DNA of 64,000 bases from Mycobacterium sp. JS623 (GCF_000328565.1 NC_019966.1:6386001-6450000), one strand, 5' to 3'; positions 29,612 through 39,490 are shown, numbered from the stretch's first letter. Notes: a model not told the origin generated them from the letters alone. Numbers and translations: made by a program.

Positions 29612-30009
29612 GCTCGGCTAGCAGGGCGATATCACGCAGACACGGAAGCGACCCTCGCCCTCGCCACCCGTAGCGGCCTCTGGAACCCCGGACTCATCCG
29701 CCTCGGACCTTAATGGGCACGCTCCCCGCACCGTCCAGCGGACTCGCGATTAGGCATCCGACGCAGAGGCGAACATGCTTGCTAGCGAATCGTTCTCGAA
29801 GACGGCCGGCAGCGCAGCGCAGAACTTGGTTCGCGGCGCCTACAACGGCTCGGCGACATGAGTTGCTCGTGTTTGCGCCAACCAACCACTCGCGCCGTCT
29901 CGGATACATGTCATATGTGCCTTCGGCATGGCATCTCGGATGAGAACATGACACCGAGTTTGAGAACTTACAGCAAGCCGCAGCAGCAGTGCTGCCACGC
30001 AGAATGCGA
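29612..30009. other. Gene-free stretch downstream of dnaB
   Basis: I see no gene in these 400 bp. Short plus-strand frames with mixed composition are present but match nothing. The region would contain the dnaB terminator and the promoter of the unknown membrane protein; no strong hairpin stands out. Confidence 0.4.
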
Positions 30010-31404
30010 TTACGCCTTGGCCATGTTGGTGAAGCGCGACAGATGCAGCTGATGCGCGACGGTGATCGTTTTCGTCGGGCCGTTACGGTGCTTGGCCACA
30101 ATGAGATCCGCTTCGCCACCACGTGGATCGTCTCGCTCGAAGGCATCGGGCCGGTGTAACAGGATGACCATGTCCGCATCCTGCTCGATTGCTCCCGATT
30201 CACGGAGATCCGACAGCATCGGCTTCTTGTCGGTGCGCTGTTCCGGTCCGCGGTTCAGCTGGCTCATCGCGACTACAGGTACCTCAAGCTCTTTCGCCAA
30301 TAGCTTGAGCTGCCTTGAGAATTCGGATACTTCTTGCTGGCGCGATTCGACCTTCTTGCCCGACGTCATCAGCTGCAGATAGTCGATCACGATCAGTTTC
30401 AAGTCGGCCTTCTGCTTAAGCCGACGTGCCTTGGCGCGGATCTCCATCATCATCAGGTTTGGCGAATCATCGATATACAACGGCGCTTCGCTGATTTCGC
30501 TCATCCGTCGCGCGAGCCGTGTCCAGTCATCGTCGCTCATCCGACCAGAGCGCATGTCCGCGAGCTTGATCTTCGCCTCCGCCGACAGCAGGCGCATCAC
30601 GATCTCGGACTTACTCATTTCGAGACTGAAGATGACGCTCGCCATCCGGTTCTTGATCGAACACGACCGCAGAAAATCCAATCCCAGAGTCGATTTCCCC
30701 ATACCAGGTCGAGCCGCAATGACGATCATCTGGCCCGGGTGCAGGCCGTTGGTCACGTCGTCGAGCTCCACGAAACCTGTTGGCACACCGCGCGCAAGGC
30801 CGCCTTGAGACGCGATCGCGTCGATCTCGTCCATTGTCGGCTGAAGCAATTGCTCAAGCGGCACAAAGTCTTCCGAAGCGCGGCCTTCTGCCACGTCGTA
30901 AATCTCTGCCTGCGCGCGGTCGACGATCTCTGCGACGTCCGCACCCTCCGCGCCCGCGTAGCCGTACTGCACCACGCGGGTGCCGGCCTCGACCAGCCGG
31001 CGCAGCAGAGCCTTCTCCGCGACGATGCCCGCGTAATAGCCCGCATTGGCCGCGGTCGGCACCGTAGAGATCAGCGTGTGGAGATAGGGCGCGCCGCCGA
31101 TGCGGCGCAGCAGACCCCGGCGATCCAACTCAGCGGCCACCGTGACCGCGTCGGCAGGCTCACCGCGGCCGTAGAGATCGAGGATGGCGTCGTAAACGTT
31201 CTGATGCGCGGGACGGTAGAAGTCGCCGGGGCGGAGCCGCTCCAGCACGTCGGCGATGGCATCCTTGCTCAAAAGCATGCCGCCCAAGACGGACATTTCG
31301 GCGGCGTTGTCCTGCGGGGGCTGACGACCGAAGTCTTCACTGGGCGGCGGAACGTCCATACCCGAATGGCCAAGGTCATCGACGACAGCCACGGAGCGGC
31401 TCAC
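30010..31404 (-). CDS. dnaB: Replicative DNA helicase DnaB (intein-free)
   Basis: The 464-residue protein has the N-terminal primase-interaction domain (PPQDNAAEMSVLGGMLLS), a linker helix and the RecA-like helicase core. Walker A is ARPGMGKSTLGLDF, Walker B has KLIVIDYLQLM, and ELKVPVVAMSQLNRGPEQR and DMVILLHRPD follow. DnaB unwinds DNA ahead of the replisome. M. tuberculosis and M. smegmatis DnaB are known to carry inteins in the core. Here the length and the uninterrupted motifs show none. The gene lies downstream of the rpsF-ssb-rpsR-rplI unit, separated by about 470 bp that hold a terminator and DnaA-box-like sites. Confidence 0.97.
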   Translation of the reverse strand: MSRSVAVVDDLGHSGMDVPPPSEDFGRQPPQDNAAEMSVLGGMLLSKDAIADVLERLRPGDFYRPAHQNVYDAILDLYGRGEPADAVTVAAELDRRGLLRRIGGAPYLHTLISTVPTAANAGYYAGIVAEKALLRRLVEAGTRVVQYGYAGAEGADVAEIVDRAQAEIYDVAEGRASEDFVPLEQLLQPTMDEIDAIASQGGLARGVPTGFVELDDVTNGLHPGQMIVIAARPGMGKSTLGLDFLRSCSIKNRMASVIFSLEMSKSEIVMRLLSAEAKIKLADMRSGRMSDDDWTRLARRMSEISEAPLYIDDSPNLMMMEIRAKARRLKQKADLKLIVIDYLQLMTSGKKVESRQQEVSEFSRQLKLLAKELEVPVVAMSQLNRGPEQRTDKKPMLSDLRESGAIEQDADMVILLHRPDAFERDDPRGGEADLIVAKHRNGPTKTITVAHQLHLSRFTNMAKA

Positions 31405-31559
31405 CCCTTTCCGCTAATCGAACATACATTCGATAGTCTGCCACTCGGACTATAGGGGCGTCGACCGACATCTCCCCCTAGCAAGCCATCGATCCGAGCC
31501 TGCGACGGCCAACGCTAGACGTTGCTGGGGCGGCCATAAAGTGACCCTGTTTATGAACT

Positions 31560-31688
31560 TGTGGATGGGGTGTGGATAGGTCTGTACAGGCATGTTGAGT
31601 CGTTGGGGAAAACCTGTGCACAACCGACTTTCTTTGGTGTATCCGCGCAGATAGCCGCACGATAACCCCTGTTCACACCTGTGGATGG
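31560..31688. promoter_or_regulatory. Cluster of DnaA-box-like 9-mers upstream of dnaB
   Basis: Four close matches to the mycobacterial/E. coli DnaA box (reverse complement of TTATCCACA or TTGTCCACA) occur within 130 bp. They are TGTGGATGG at 31560, TGTGGATAG at 31571, TGTGCACAA at 31615 and TGTGGATGG at 31680. They lie in the dnaB promoter region, in an oriC-proximal part of the chromosome. They could let DnaA regulate dnaB or serve as a DnaA-binding sink. The sites are visible; the function is inferred. Confidence 0.55.
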
Positions 31689-31822
31689 CAATTGCCCCGG
31701 CGTGTCGGCCCGGGTTGCGATCTCGGGCGTGTTGTGTTTCGTGCAAGGGCCGCGGAGGTTAACAGCTCGTTAGCTTCGCTGCCGGGCGAGTGCCCACCGA
31801 TGTTCGCCAGGGTGCACAGCAA

Positions 31823-31860
31823 CGGCCGGGTGAAGGCCAATCATGGTCTTCACCCGGCCG
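31823..31860 (-). terminator. Stem-loop terminator after rplI
   Basis: A perfect 13-bp inverted repeat (CGGCCGGGTGAAG / CTTCACCCGGCCG) encloses a 12-base loop, starting about 18 bases downstream of the rplI stop codon on the minus strand. There is no long U-tract, as is common for mycobacterial hairpin terminators. It likely separates the ribosomal operon from dnaB. Confidence 0.75.
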
Positions 31861-31877
31861 AATTGTCGCTGAGGTAA

Positions 31878-32333
31878 TTAACCCGCGACGACGCTCAAAG
31901 ACACCGTGGCGTTCACATCAGGGTGCAGCCGCACTGTGATCGCGTACGTGCCCACCGACTTGATGTGCGCCTTGGGCAACTGGACCGTGCGCTTATCCAG
32001 ATTCGGACCGCCGGCCTTCTTGATCGCGGCAACGACGTCCGCAGCGGTCACAGAGCCGAACAGCTTTCCGGTGTCGCCCGCCGACTTCACGGACAGCTCG
32101 ACAGCGTCGAGGCCCTCGAGGGCCGACTTGAGTTCCTTGGCGTGCTCGAGGCCCTCCACTGCCTTGGCCTCGCGGGCCCGACGGATCTCTTCGGCCTGAC
32201 GCTCCGCGCCGCGCGAGGCGACGATCGCCAGTCCGCGCGGCAACAGGAAGTTGCGGCCGTAGCCGTCCTTGACCTCCACGATGTCGCCGGACACCCCAAG
32301 GTGGTCGACCTCTGCAGTAAGAATCAGCTTCAT
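31878..32333 (-). CDS. rplI: 50S ribosomal protein L9
   Basis: The 151-residue protein begins [36 protein letters not shown], the standard L9 N-terminal rRNA-binding domain. A long connecting helix ([25 protein letters not shown]) and a C-terminal domain ending TVSLSVVAG follow. L9 stabilises the L1-stalk side of the large subunit. It is the last gene of the rpsF-ssb-rpsR-rplI unit and is followed by a strong hairpin. Confidence 0.97.
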   Translation of the reverse strand: MKLILTAEVDHLGVSGDIVEVKDGYGRNFLLPRGLAIVASRGAERQAEEIRRAREAKAVEGLEHAKELKSALEGLDAVELSVKSAGDTGKLFGSVTAADVVAAIKKAGGPNLDKRTVQLPKAHIKSVGTYAITVRLHPDVNATVSLSVVAG

Positions 32334-32347
32334 CTTTATGTCCTGCC

Positions 32348-32611
32348 TTATCGCGTCGACGAGCTGAAGGGCAGCAGCGCCACCTCGCGGGCGTTCTTCA
32401 CAGCGATCGCGATGTCGCGCTGGTGCTGCACGCAGTTACCGGTCACGCGGCGGGCACGGATCTTGCCGCGCTCGCTGATGTAGGTACGCAGCAGTGCGGT
32501 GTCCTTGTAGTCGATGTTCTGCCCCTTGCCCTTCTTGGAGCAGAAGACGCATTTACGGGTCTTGATTGGTTTCTCGGGCGCGGGGCGCCGCTTTGTACTG
32601 GCCTTCGCCAT
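32348..32611 (-). CDS. rpsR: 30S ribosomal protein S18, zinc-binding form
   Basis: This 87-residue S18 carries [10 protein letters not shown] near the N-terminus and [11 protein letters not shown] later. The CxxC plus a third Cys mark the zinc-containing (C+) version used when zinc is sufficient. Mycobacteria also encode a zinc-free paralogue elsewhere, in a Zur-controlled operon. The core [19 protein letters not shown] binds S6 and 16S rRNA. It lies between ssb and rplI. Confidence 0.97.
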   Translation of the reverse strand: MAKASTKRRPAPEKPIKTRKCVFCSKKGKGQNIDYKDTALLRTYISERGKIRARRVTGNCVQHQRDIAIAVKNAREVALLPFSSSTR

Positions 32612-32653
32612 GTGTCTATCTCTTTCTGGGTATTACTGATTGAAAGTTGGTTG

Positions 32654-33166
32654 TCAGAAGGGCGGTTCGTCGTCGCTGCCGGAGAACGAGCCCGACGCCG
32701 GGGCGCTGCCCCACGGGTCGTCGGCCTTGGCTTCCGTGCCGCCACCGCGGGAAGCCCCGCCGCCACCGCCGCCGCCGAATCCACCGCCACCGCCGCCGCT
32801 GCGGCTCGCCTTGTTCACCTTGGCGGTCGCATACCGCAGCGAGGGACCGATCTCGTCGACCTCGACCTCGACCACGGTGCGCTTCTCACCCTCACGGGTC
32901 TCGAACGAGCGCTGCTTGAGCCGGCCCTGCACGATCACCCGCGACCCACGGGTCAGGCTTTCGGCCACGTTCTCAGCGGCCTCACGCCAGATATTGCAGC
33001 GAAGGAACAGCGCCTCGCCGTCCTTCCACTCCCCGCTCTGGCGGTCGTAGATGCGCGGCGTCGACGCGACGGTGAAGTTCGCGACGGCCGCACCCGATGG
33101 GGTGAAGCGCAGTTCCGGGTCGGCGGTTAGGTTTCCGACAACGGTGATGGTGGTGTCACCAGCCAC
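32654..33166 (-). CDS. ssb: Single-stranded DNA-binding protein
   Basis: The 170-residue protein starts at GTG 33166 ([24 protein letters not shown]). It has a complete OB-fold to about residue 115, then a Gly-rich tail ([22 protein letters not shown]) and the conserved acidic tip DDEPPF, which docks partner proteins. It protects single-stranded DNA in replication and repair. Its place between rpsF and rpsR is the classic arrangement. Confidence 0.97.
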   Translation of the reverse strand: MAGDTTITVVGNLTADPELRFTPSGAAVANFTVASTPRIYDRQSGEWKDGEALFLRCNIWREAAENVAESLTRGSRVIVQGRLKQRSFETREGEKRTVVEVEVDEIGPSLRYATAKVNKASRSGGGGGGFGGGGGGGASRGGGTEAKADDPWGSAPASGSFSGSDDEPPF

Positions 33167-33256
33167 GAGTTCCTCCTGGGATTTGGCGGTGTAGCTCTTG
33201 GGAGCGGTCGCAGGCGAGCCTACGGAAGCACCCCGACGCTTACAGCCTGTTCGGGA

Positions 33257-33547
33257 CTAGTGCTTGTCGGTCCGCAGCACCTTGGTCCGCAGCACGGACT
33301 CGTTCAGGTTCAGCTGACGGTCGAGCTCGGACACCGTCGCGGGCTCGGCCTTCACATCCACGACGGCGTAGATGCCCTCGGCATGCTTGGCGATCTCGTA
33401 CGCCAGCCGGCGCTTGCCCCAGATGTCGACCTTGTCGACACTGCCCCCGTCCTTGCGGATGACGTTGAGGAACGTCTCCAGCGACGGAGCCACGGTGCGC
33501 TCGTCAAGAGTGGGGTCGAGAATGACCATGATTTCGTATGGACGCAT
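33257..33547 (-). CDS. rpsF: 30S ribosomal protein S6
   Basis: The 96-residue S6 begins [19 protein letters not shown] and contains [34 protein letters not shown], the core that pairs with S18. AGGAGGTGAT lies upstream of ATG 33547. It opens the rpsF-ssb-rpsR-rplI unit. The 140 bp upstream are shared with the divergent cyclase copy at 33690 and contain TAGCCT-like hexamers as possible -10 elements. Confidence 0.97.
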   Translation of the reverse strand: MRPYEIMVILDPTLDERTVAPSLETFLNVIRKDGGSVDKVDIWGKRRLAYEIAKHAEGIYAVVDVKAEPATVSELDRQLNLNESVLRTKVLRTDKH

Positions 33548-33689
33548 GAGGAACCCATCACCTCCTACGGTCTAGTCGGCCACGGTCGTTCCGTGGCAGG
33601 AGGGTCGCCTGCGTCGGCAACCGGCCCAGGCTACAGGAACGCCCGCTGATCTGCGAAATCGTCCTGCTCGGCGTGCTTACACTTCCGCC

Positions 33690-35008
33690 ATGTTCTCCGA
33701 GACGCGATATGCGCTGAACGGGGACTTGCGGGTTGCCTATCGCGCGTCGCCCGAAGGGGCTCGCGACATCGTCTTCGTCCCGACGTGGTTCAGCAACTGT
33801 GAGGTCCTTCCGGAGGTGCCGTTCATTCGGGGATGGGTCGAGGCGATGGCGTCAATTGGCCGGCTGATCCTCTTCGACCAGCCGGGTACGGGGGCCTCTG
33901 ATCCCGTCACGTCGGGCGCGCTGCCGACCCTGGAACAATGGGCAGACAGCGTCGGCGCGGTGCTCGACGATCTCGGTAGTCGCGAGGCGGTCCTCTACGC
34001 CGGCGCCGGCGCGTTGGCGACGGCGGCACTATTCGCAGCGACACACCGATCGCGCACAACCGCGCTCATCGCGCTCGAGGTCTATGCGAATCCAACGGCT
34101 GAGCGCGCCGAGGGACCCACACAAGAGCAGATCCTCGCCGCCATGGTCGACGTGTGGGGCACTGGGGAGATGCAGCACGTCTTGAGCCCGGATATGCCGT
34201 GGAACGAGGAGGTCCGGGCGGCCGCGGCTCGGTTTGAACGTCTGTCGGCAAGCCCGGCAACCGCTGCTTCCATGATGCCGCTCATGGCCGAAATGGACGT
34301 TCGGGCTTTGCTCCCCGCTGTTCGCGTCCCGACGCTCGTCGTCCACCACACCGACGACCCGCTGATCCCGCCCGAGTGGGGCAAGGATGTCGCTGATCGC
34401 ATATCGGGTGCGAAATACGTCGAAATACCTGGGCGCAACGTATTTCACACCTTCGAGCCATGGCGCGATTCTTTTCACGAGATCGCGGAGTTCCTGACCG
34501 GTGAGCAGCCTGACGTCGTCGACACCGGGTGCTCGCCACGGTGCTGTTCACCGATATCGTGGACTCGACGCGTCGCGCCGCGGAAATCGGCGACCGTGAC
34601 TGGCACGCCTTGCTCGATGCCCATGACGCCGTCGTCCGAGCCCAACTCAAACGCTTCCGCGGCCGCGAAATCAGCACGGCGGGAGACGGATTCCTCGCGA
34701 CGTTCGACGGCCCCCAGCGAGCGATCCGCTGCGCCATGGGAATTCGCGGCGCGGTCCAAGCGTTAGGCCTTGACGTGCGCGCCGGGCTGCATACCGGCGA
34801 ATGCGAGATCCGCGGCGATGACATCGGCGGCATCGCAGTGCACATCGGCGCACGAGTGAGCGCCCTCGCCGGCCCGAACGATGTTCTCGTGTCCAGAACC
34901 CTGCGCGACCTCGTCATCGGGTCAGGCCTCGAATTCGATGACCGAGGCACACACCAACTCAAGGGTGTGCCCGGCGAGTGGCACCTGTTCGCCGTCGCGT
35001 CTCTTTGA
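33690..35008 (+). pseudogene. Hydrolase/adenylate cyclase fusion, frameshifted paralogue
   Basis: This is a close relative of the cyclase at 26805-28124, in opposite orientation. Frame 1 (33690 to about 34527, MFSETRYALNGDLRVAYRAS to EFLTGEQPDVVDTG) holds the alpha/beta-hydrolase-like domain without any GxSxG serine (YAGAGALATAA). Frame 2 (about 34529-35008, LATVLFTDIVDSTRRAAEIGD, STAGDGFLATF, ending FAVASL) is a complete cyclase domain with both metal-binding aspartates. Compared with the paralogue, one base is missing near 34527 (GACGACCGGG versus GACACCGGG). The cyclase half could still be made from a downstream start. The TTACACT box before the start is conserved between the copies. Confidence 0.8.
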
Positions 35009-35136
35009 CCCCTTGCAGCGCCGATACCTGCCAAAGCCCTTGCGCATGCAGACTCCTGACGGTGGCGACGTTTGGAATTGACGGATGTGGCAACCCCACT
35101 CTTGCCCACATCCGTTTAGGCAGATCGGACCCAACC

Positions 35137-35292
35137 ATGATCGTGCTCGGCATCATCCTTTTGGTGATCGGTTACTTCACCGGTCTGTCCATCCTGTACA
35201 CCATCGGCGGCATCCTCGTTGTGATCGGCATCGTGTTGTGGATCCTCGGCGCCGTTGGTCGCCCGGTCGGCGGCCGAAAAGTCTGGTTCTAG
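35137..35292 (+). CDS. DUF6131-type small membrane protein
   Basis: The 51-residue product begins MIVLGIILLVIGYFTG and consists of two hydrophobic segments (the second is LYTIGGILVVIGIVLWILGAVG) and a short basic tail GRPVGGRKVWF. This pattern is typical of the small DUF6131 hydrophobic proteins of actinobacteria, of unknown function. It is easily missed because of its size. ATG 35137 has only a weak ribosome binding site. Confidence 0.75.
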   Translation: MIVLGIILLVIGYFTGLSILYTIGGILVVIGIVLWILGAVGRPVGGRKVWF

Positions 35293-35393
35293 TACAGCTG
35301 GACCGATCCGAGCCGACCGCGCGCCCGTCCTGAACCTTCGGATCGAGACTCGCATACACGTGAAGTCCGCGGCGACTGGGCTATTCGGCGGGG

Positions 35394-37034
35394 CTACTTG
35401 GCTTCCGCGAGTTCGGGTTCCGGTTCAGGCGCGGGTGTCACACGGGTCCGGCCAGCCTGCGGGCGCAACCAGTCCGGCAGCCACCGCGGCGGGTCATCAG
35501 GCGCATGCTCGAACACTCCGCCCGACGGGTCATCGACCTGTCCACGGCAGCGGACCAAGTCGAGCTCGGGCCGGTAGATCTCACGAATGACCAAGGCGCA
35601 CAGCACAATCACCGCGGCGTCGCGTAGCAGCACCGTCACGGTGAATGGCTGCTCGGGCAACCCGCGGTTCTGCTCGCCGTAGAGGAACATCATTCGAGGC
35701 ACCCACACCAGCGCGTCGATGGTCATCCAGGCCAGCAGGATCCGGCGATGCGGCAGCGCCAGCACCGCGAGCGGCACCAGCCACAGCGAGAACTGCGGAC
35801 TCCACACTTTGTTGGTCACCAGGAACGCCGCCACCACCAGGAAAGCCACCTGCACCAGTCGCGGTCGCTGTTTGGCCGTCAGAACGACGTAACCGATTGC
35901 GATGCAACAGGATACGAACAATACGGCAGTCACCGCGTTGAGAACTGTTGGCGGCTGCCAGAAACCGAGGTGCTGATCGAAACCGCCCCAGCCGGTGAAC
36001 GACTTCACCACGTTGTAGAGCGAGTCCATATCGTCACCGCGACGAGTGTTGAGACGGAAGAACTCCGACCATCCACGCGGGAACAACACCATGACCGGCA
36101 GGTTCACCACCAGCCAGGTCAGCACGGTGGCGATCGCGGCCTTGCCCACCTCGCGGAGTCGCCCAGTACGCATTCCGAGGAGCACCATCGGCACGAACAA
36201 CAGCAGCGGATACAGCTTCGCGGCCACCCCCAGCCCGATCAGCGCCCCAGCCAGCCAGGGTTTTCGCCGCGCCCATGCCAGCAGTGCCCCCGTCGCGAAA
36301 GCCACCGCCAAGGCATCGAAGTTCGTGAACGCCTGGAAGATCAGGATCGGTGACGCCGCTACCAACGCCGCATCCCAGACGCGTCGCGGGCCGGCGAGGC
36401 GCGCGCTCGCCCACACCGTGACCAGCCACGCCAGCGCCAAACCGAAGGCCGCGATGTTGAAGAACATCACCACCTCGGCGATGACCGGCACCGAAACCAG
36501 CTTTGTCAGCGCGGTATACGTTTTGGCCAGCGCCATCGACACGTATTGGTAGATGCCGGTCAGCACCGGATATTCCATGTACCGAATGGCGATGTTGCCG
36601 TCGTACTGTTTGCGCGGTTTGCCGTCGCTGTCCGTCTCGATCCAGCTTGACTTGTACGGAAACTTGCCCAGGTTCAACAACTCTGCGGTGTAGAGCGGAA
36701 CAGTGTCGGAATAGCAGAGCTCGTAGTACGCCCGCTGGTTCTGCCAATTGCCCACCCGCTGATCAGCAGTGCCGGTGCCGGTGGTCTGCAGGCACGCCGC
36801 CTTCGTGGAGTAGCCCATCGCGAGGAACACCAGTGCGATGATCAGCATCACCCGCAGCGGCGTCAGAAAGCGCTGGCGGCCAATCAAGGCATGCCGGCCA
36901 ACGGGACCGCCAATCACACCTGAAAGAGCCGTACCGATGGTGTCGGTGCGGCTCGGCAGGTCTCGCTCGTCGAGGCTGCGCAGATCGTCGGCGAGTCTCG
37001 CCGGAGAAACGGTTTCGGGCTCGGGCTCTGTCAC
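35394..37034 (-). CDS. GT87-like polyprenol-dependent mannosyltransferase (Rv0051-like)
   Basis: From GTG 37034 (VTEPEPETVSPARLADDL), the protein is 546 residues. A soluble N-terminus is followed by about ten membrane segments. A large extracytoplasmic loop after the first segment (CLQTTGTGTADQRVGNWQNQRAYYELCYSD) and the motif RYMEYPVLTGIYQYVSM are typical of the GT87/DUF2029 fold. Members use lipid-linked mannose to build cell-envelope lipoglycans. The specific product of the ponA1-linked member is not known to me. The start overlaps the ponA1 stop as GTGA, indicating translational coupling with the cell-wall synthase. The C-terminus ends in a proline/glutamate-rich tail. Confidence 0.85.
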   Translation of the reverse strand: MTEPEPETVSPARLADDLRSLDERDLPSRTDTIGTALSGVIGGPVGRHALIGRQRFLTPLRVMLIIALVFLAMGYSTKAACLQTTGTGTADQRVGNWQNQRAYYELCYSDTVPLYTAELLNLGKFPYKSSWIETDSDGKPRKQYDGNIAIRYMEYPVLTGIYQYVSMALAKTYTALTKLVSVPVIAEVVMFFNIAAFGLALAWLVTVWASARLAGPRRVWDAALVAASPILIFQAFTNFDALAVAFATGALLAWARRKPWLAGALIGLGVAAKLYPLLLFVPMVLLGMRTGRLREVGKAAIATVLTWLVVNLPVMVLFPRGWSEFFRLNTRRGDDMDSLYNVVKSFTGWGGFDQHLGFWQPPTVLNAVTAVLFVSCCIAIGYVVLTAKQRPRLVQVAFLVVAAFLVTNKVWSPQFSLWLVPLAVLALPHRRILLAWMTIDALVWVPRMMFLYGEQNRGLPEQPFTVTVLLRDAAVIVLCALVIREIYRPELDLVRCRGQVDDPSGGVFEHAPDDPPRWLPDWLRPQAGRTRVTPAPEPEPELAEAK

Positions 37035-39490
37035 GGAGGCGGCGGGGGTCCGGGCAGTGGCCCTCCGGGCTGCACCGGAGGGGCGGCGGGCACGGTGGTC
37101 GGCGGGCCGATCGGGATCGTGATGCCCGGTGCCACCTCGATCGTCGGCTGAATGACCGTCTCCGACGGGATGGGCGGCGCACTCGTGGGTGTCGACGGCG
37201 GCGGTGGCGCCTGCGGAACGCCCGCATAGCCACCGATCTCCGCGGGCTTCGGGAACGACTCGTTGTCGGTGCCCTTGAGCGCACCGTCCATCGTCGCCTT
37301 CCAGATGTCCGACGGCAGACCCGACCCGTAAACCGCCCCACCAGAAGCGGTTACGAGTGGCTTCGTGCCCTCCGTGGTGCCCACCCACACCGCCGTCGAC
37401 AACGACGGGGTGTACCCGACCATCCAGGCGTCACGGTTGGCATCGGTGTCGCCAAGCTGATTGGTGCCGGTCTTGGCGGCCGACGGACGGCCCCCGGCCA
37501 GATTGTGGCCCCGCGACCACCCAGCGATCGGCTGCATCGCGGATGTGACGTTGTCGGCCACCGCCTTGTCGATGCGTTGCTCACCGCTGTCGTTGTTCTG
37601 GCTGGCGTCGAACAACACTTCGCCCCGGGAGTTGACCACCTTCTGCACGAAGTGCGGCTTGTGATACACACCTGAGTTCGCGAGCGTGGCATACGCCGAC
37701 GCCATGTCGAACACGCGAGTTTGATACTGGCCCAACACAACTCCGTTGTTGGGCGGTCCGCCCTTGCCGTCCTCGGACAGCGTGTGCTCGACACCTGGGA
37801 AGCTCTCGGCCACGCCGGCCTTGTGCGCGGCGTCAGCGACGTCCTGCGGACCGTTCTTCAGCTTCAGCATCAGCCGGTAATAGCTGGTGTTCAGCGACCG
37901 CTTCAGCGCCTCGGCGATGTTGCAGACGCCGCAACCTTCGCCCTCGACGTTGGTGATCTTGATGCCGTTGACCTCGACCGGCGAACTGTCGACCTGATAC
38001 CCGAGGCCCATGCCCTGCTGCAGGGCGGCCACCAATGCGAACACCTTGAACGACGAGCCCGTTGGCAAGCCGGCCTGTGCGAAGTCGAATCCCTGGGCAT
38101 CGGTGCCGCCGTAATACGCCTTGACGCCACCGGTTTTCGGGTCGATAGACACGATCGCGGTGCGCATGTCGGGGTCCTGACCATCCAGATACTTCGACGC
38201 CGCCGTCTCGGCCGCCGCCTGCGCCTTTGGGTCGATGGTCGTGGTGATCTGCAGACCCTGGGTGTTGAGCGTCCGCTCGTCGATGTTGAAGAGGTCGAGC
38301 AGTTCCTGGGTGACCTGCCGCTCGATCAACCCGTTCGGGCCGCTGGTCTGGTTCTGCGAGCGCGCCTGCTCCGGCGGCACGGTCGGCGGGAACTGTTGTG
38401 CGGCACGGTCTTGCTTGGACAGCGCGCCGATGTCGACCATCCCGTCGAGCACCCAGTTCCACCGATCCGCGGCGCCCTCGGGGTTGACCGCGGGGTCCAG
38501 GCCAGACGGCCGCTGGATCAGCGCGGCCAGTAGCGCGCCCTCGGCGACATTGAGCTGCTCGACCGGCTTGTCGAAGTACGCCTTGGCCGCCGCTGAGATG
38601 CCGTATGCGCCGCGGCCGAAATAGATGATGTTCAGATACGACTGCAACACTTGGTCTTTGGACCACTCGCTGGACATCTTCGTCGAGATGACCAACTCCT
38701 TGGCTTTGCGGACGATGCCACCGAGACCTGAGCGCGCGTCGCCTACCAACGCGTTCTTGACGTACTGCTGGGTGATCGTCGAACCGCCCTGCAGGTCGCC
38801 GCCGAAGATGTTGTTCTTGAACGCCCTGGCGAAGCCGCTGAACGAGAAGCCGGGATTCGAGTAGAAGTCGCGGTCCTCGGCGGCCATCACCGCGTTGCGT
38901 ACGTGCACCGGAATCTGGTCGATGTTGACGTCGACGCGATTGCCTTCGGGCGGAACGATTTTCGCAAGCTCACTGCCGTCACTGGCCAGAATCGTCGACA
39001 CCTGGTTGGTCCGGATGTCGCCGGGCTTTGGCACGTCGACGATGAGGTAGGCCATCGCGAACGTGACGATGGGCAGCACAATCACGACGGCGGCCGTCAG
39101 GTAGAGCGCGCGGCGCACCCACTTCCAGTTGATCTGGCGACTGAAGCTGGGCCTCGGCGCGGGCGGCGGCCCTCCGCGGGGTCCACCGCCACCAGGTGGG
39201 CGCCTTGGCGGAGGCGGGGGCGGCGGCGTTGGCGGCGTTCCATCCAGCGCGGCCTTGACGACGTCGATCGGGTCACGCAGATGCGCAGGTGGGCCGCCGC
39301 GCACTGGCGGCAAGACGGCGGTCAATCGGTCGTCGGGCGGAACCCCTGCGGGTCGGTGACGTGGCGGCGCGTCCTGGCGACGCGGCGGTATCCGAGGTGG
39401 GGGCGCAGGCGGCGGCGCGCCAGCACCGTCAGCCCCGCGTCCTTGGCGGACATCATCGGCTGACCGTTCGTGGCGCCCTTCGCTATTCAC
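37031..39490 (-). CDS. ponA1: Bifunctional penicillin-binding protein PonA1
   Basis: Starting at GTG 39490 (VNSEGRHERSADD), the protein is 819 residues. It has a proline-rich cytoplasmic N-terminus and one membrane anchor (YLTAAVVIVLPIVTFAMAYLIV). The GT51 transglycosylase domain has AAEDRDFYSNPGFS and GGSTITQQYVKN. The transpeptidase domain has SSFKVFALVAAL (active-site SxxK), SLN-type sequence and AAKTGTNQ (KTG). The proline-rich C-terminal tail ends GGPLPGPPPPP. It polymerises and cross-links peptidoglycan during polar growth. It overlaps the DUF5318 gene by 8 bp at its start and the GT87 gene at its stop. Confidence 0.97.
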   Translation of the reverse strand: MNSEGRHERSADDVRQGRGADGAGAPPPAPPPRIPPRRQDAPPRHRPAGVPPDDRLTAVLPPVRGGPPAHLRDPIDVVKAALDGTPPTPPPPPPPRRPPGGGGPRGGPPPAPRPSFSRQINWKWVRRALYLTAAVVIVLPIVTFAMAYLIVDVPKPGDIRTNQVSTILASDGSELAKIVPPEGNRVDVNIDQIPVHVRNAVMAAEDRDFYSNPGFSFSGFARAFKNNIFGGDLQGGSTITQQYVKNALVGDARSGLGGIVRKAKELVISTKMSSEWSKDQVLQSYLNIIYFGRGAYGISAAAKAYFDKPVEQLNVAEGALLAALIQRPSGLDPAVNPEGAADRWNWVLDGMVDIGALSKQDRAAQQFPPTVPPEQARSQNQTSGPNGLIERQVTQELLDLFNIDERTLNTQGLQITTTIDPKAQAAAETAASKYLDGQDPDMRTAIVSIDPKTGGVKAYYGGTDAQGFDFAQAGLPTGSSFKVFALVAALQQGMGLGYQVDSSPVEVNGIKITNVEGEGCGVCNIAEALKRSLNTSYYRLMLKLKNGPQDVADAAHKAGVAESFPGVEHTLSEDGKGGPPNNGVVLGQYQTRVFDMASAYATLANSGVYHKPHFVQKVVNSRGEVLFDASQNNDSGEQRIDKAVADNVTSAMQPIAGWSRGHNLAGGRPSAAKTGTNQLGDTDANRDAWMVGYTPSLSTAVWVGTTEGTKPLVTASGGAVYGSGLPSDIWKATMDGALKGTDNESFPKPAEIGGYAGVPQAPPPPSTPTSAPPIPSETVIQPTIEVAPGITIPIGPPTTVPAAPPVQPGGPLPGPPPPP

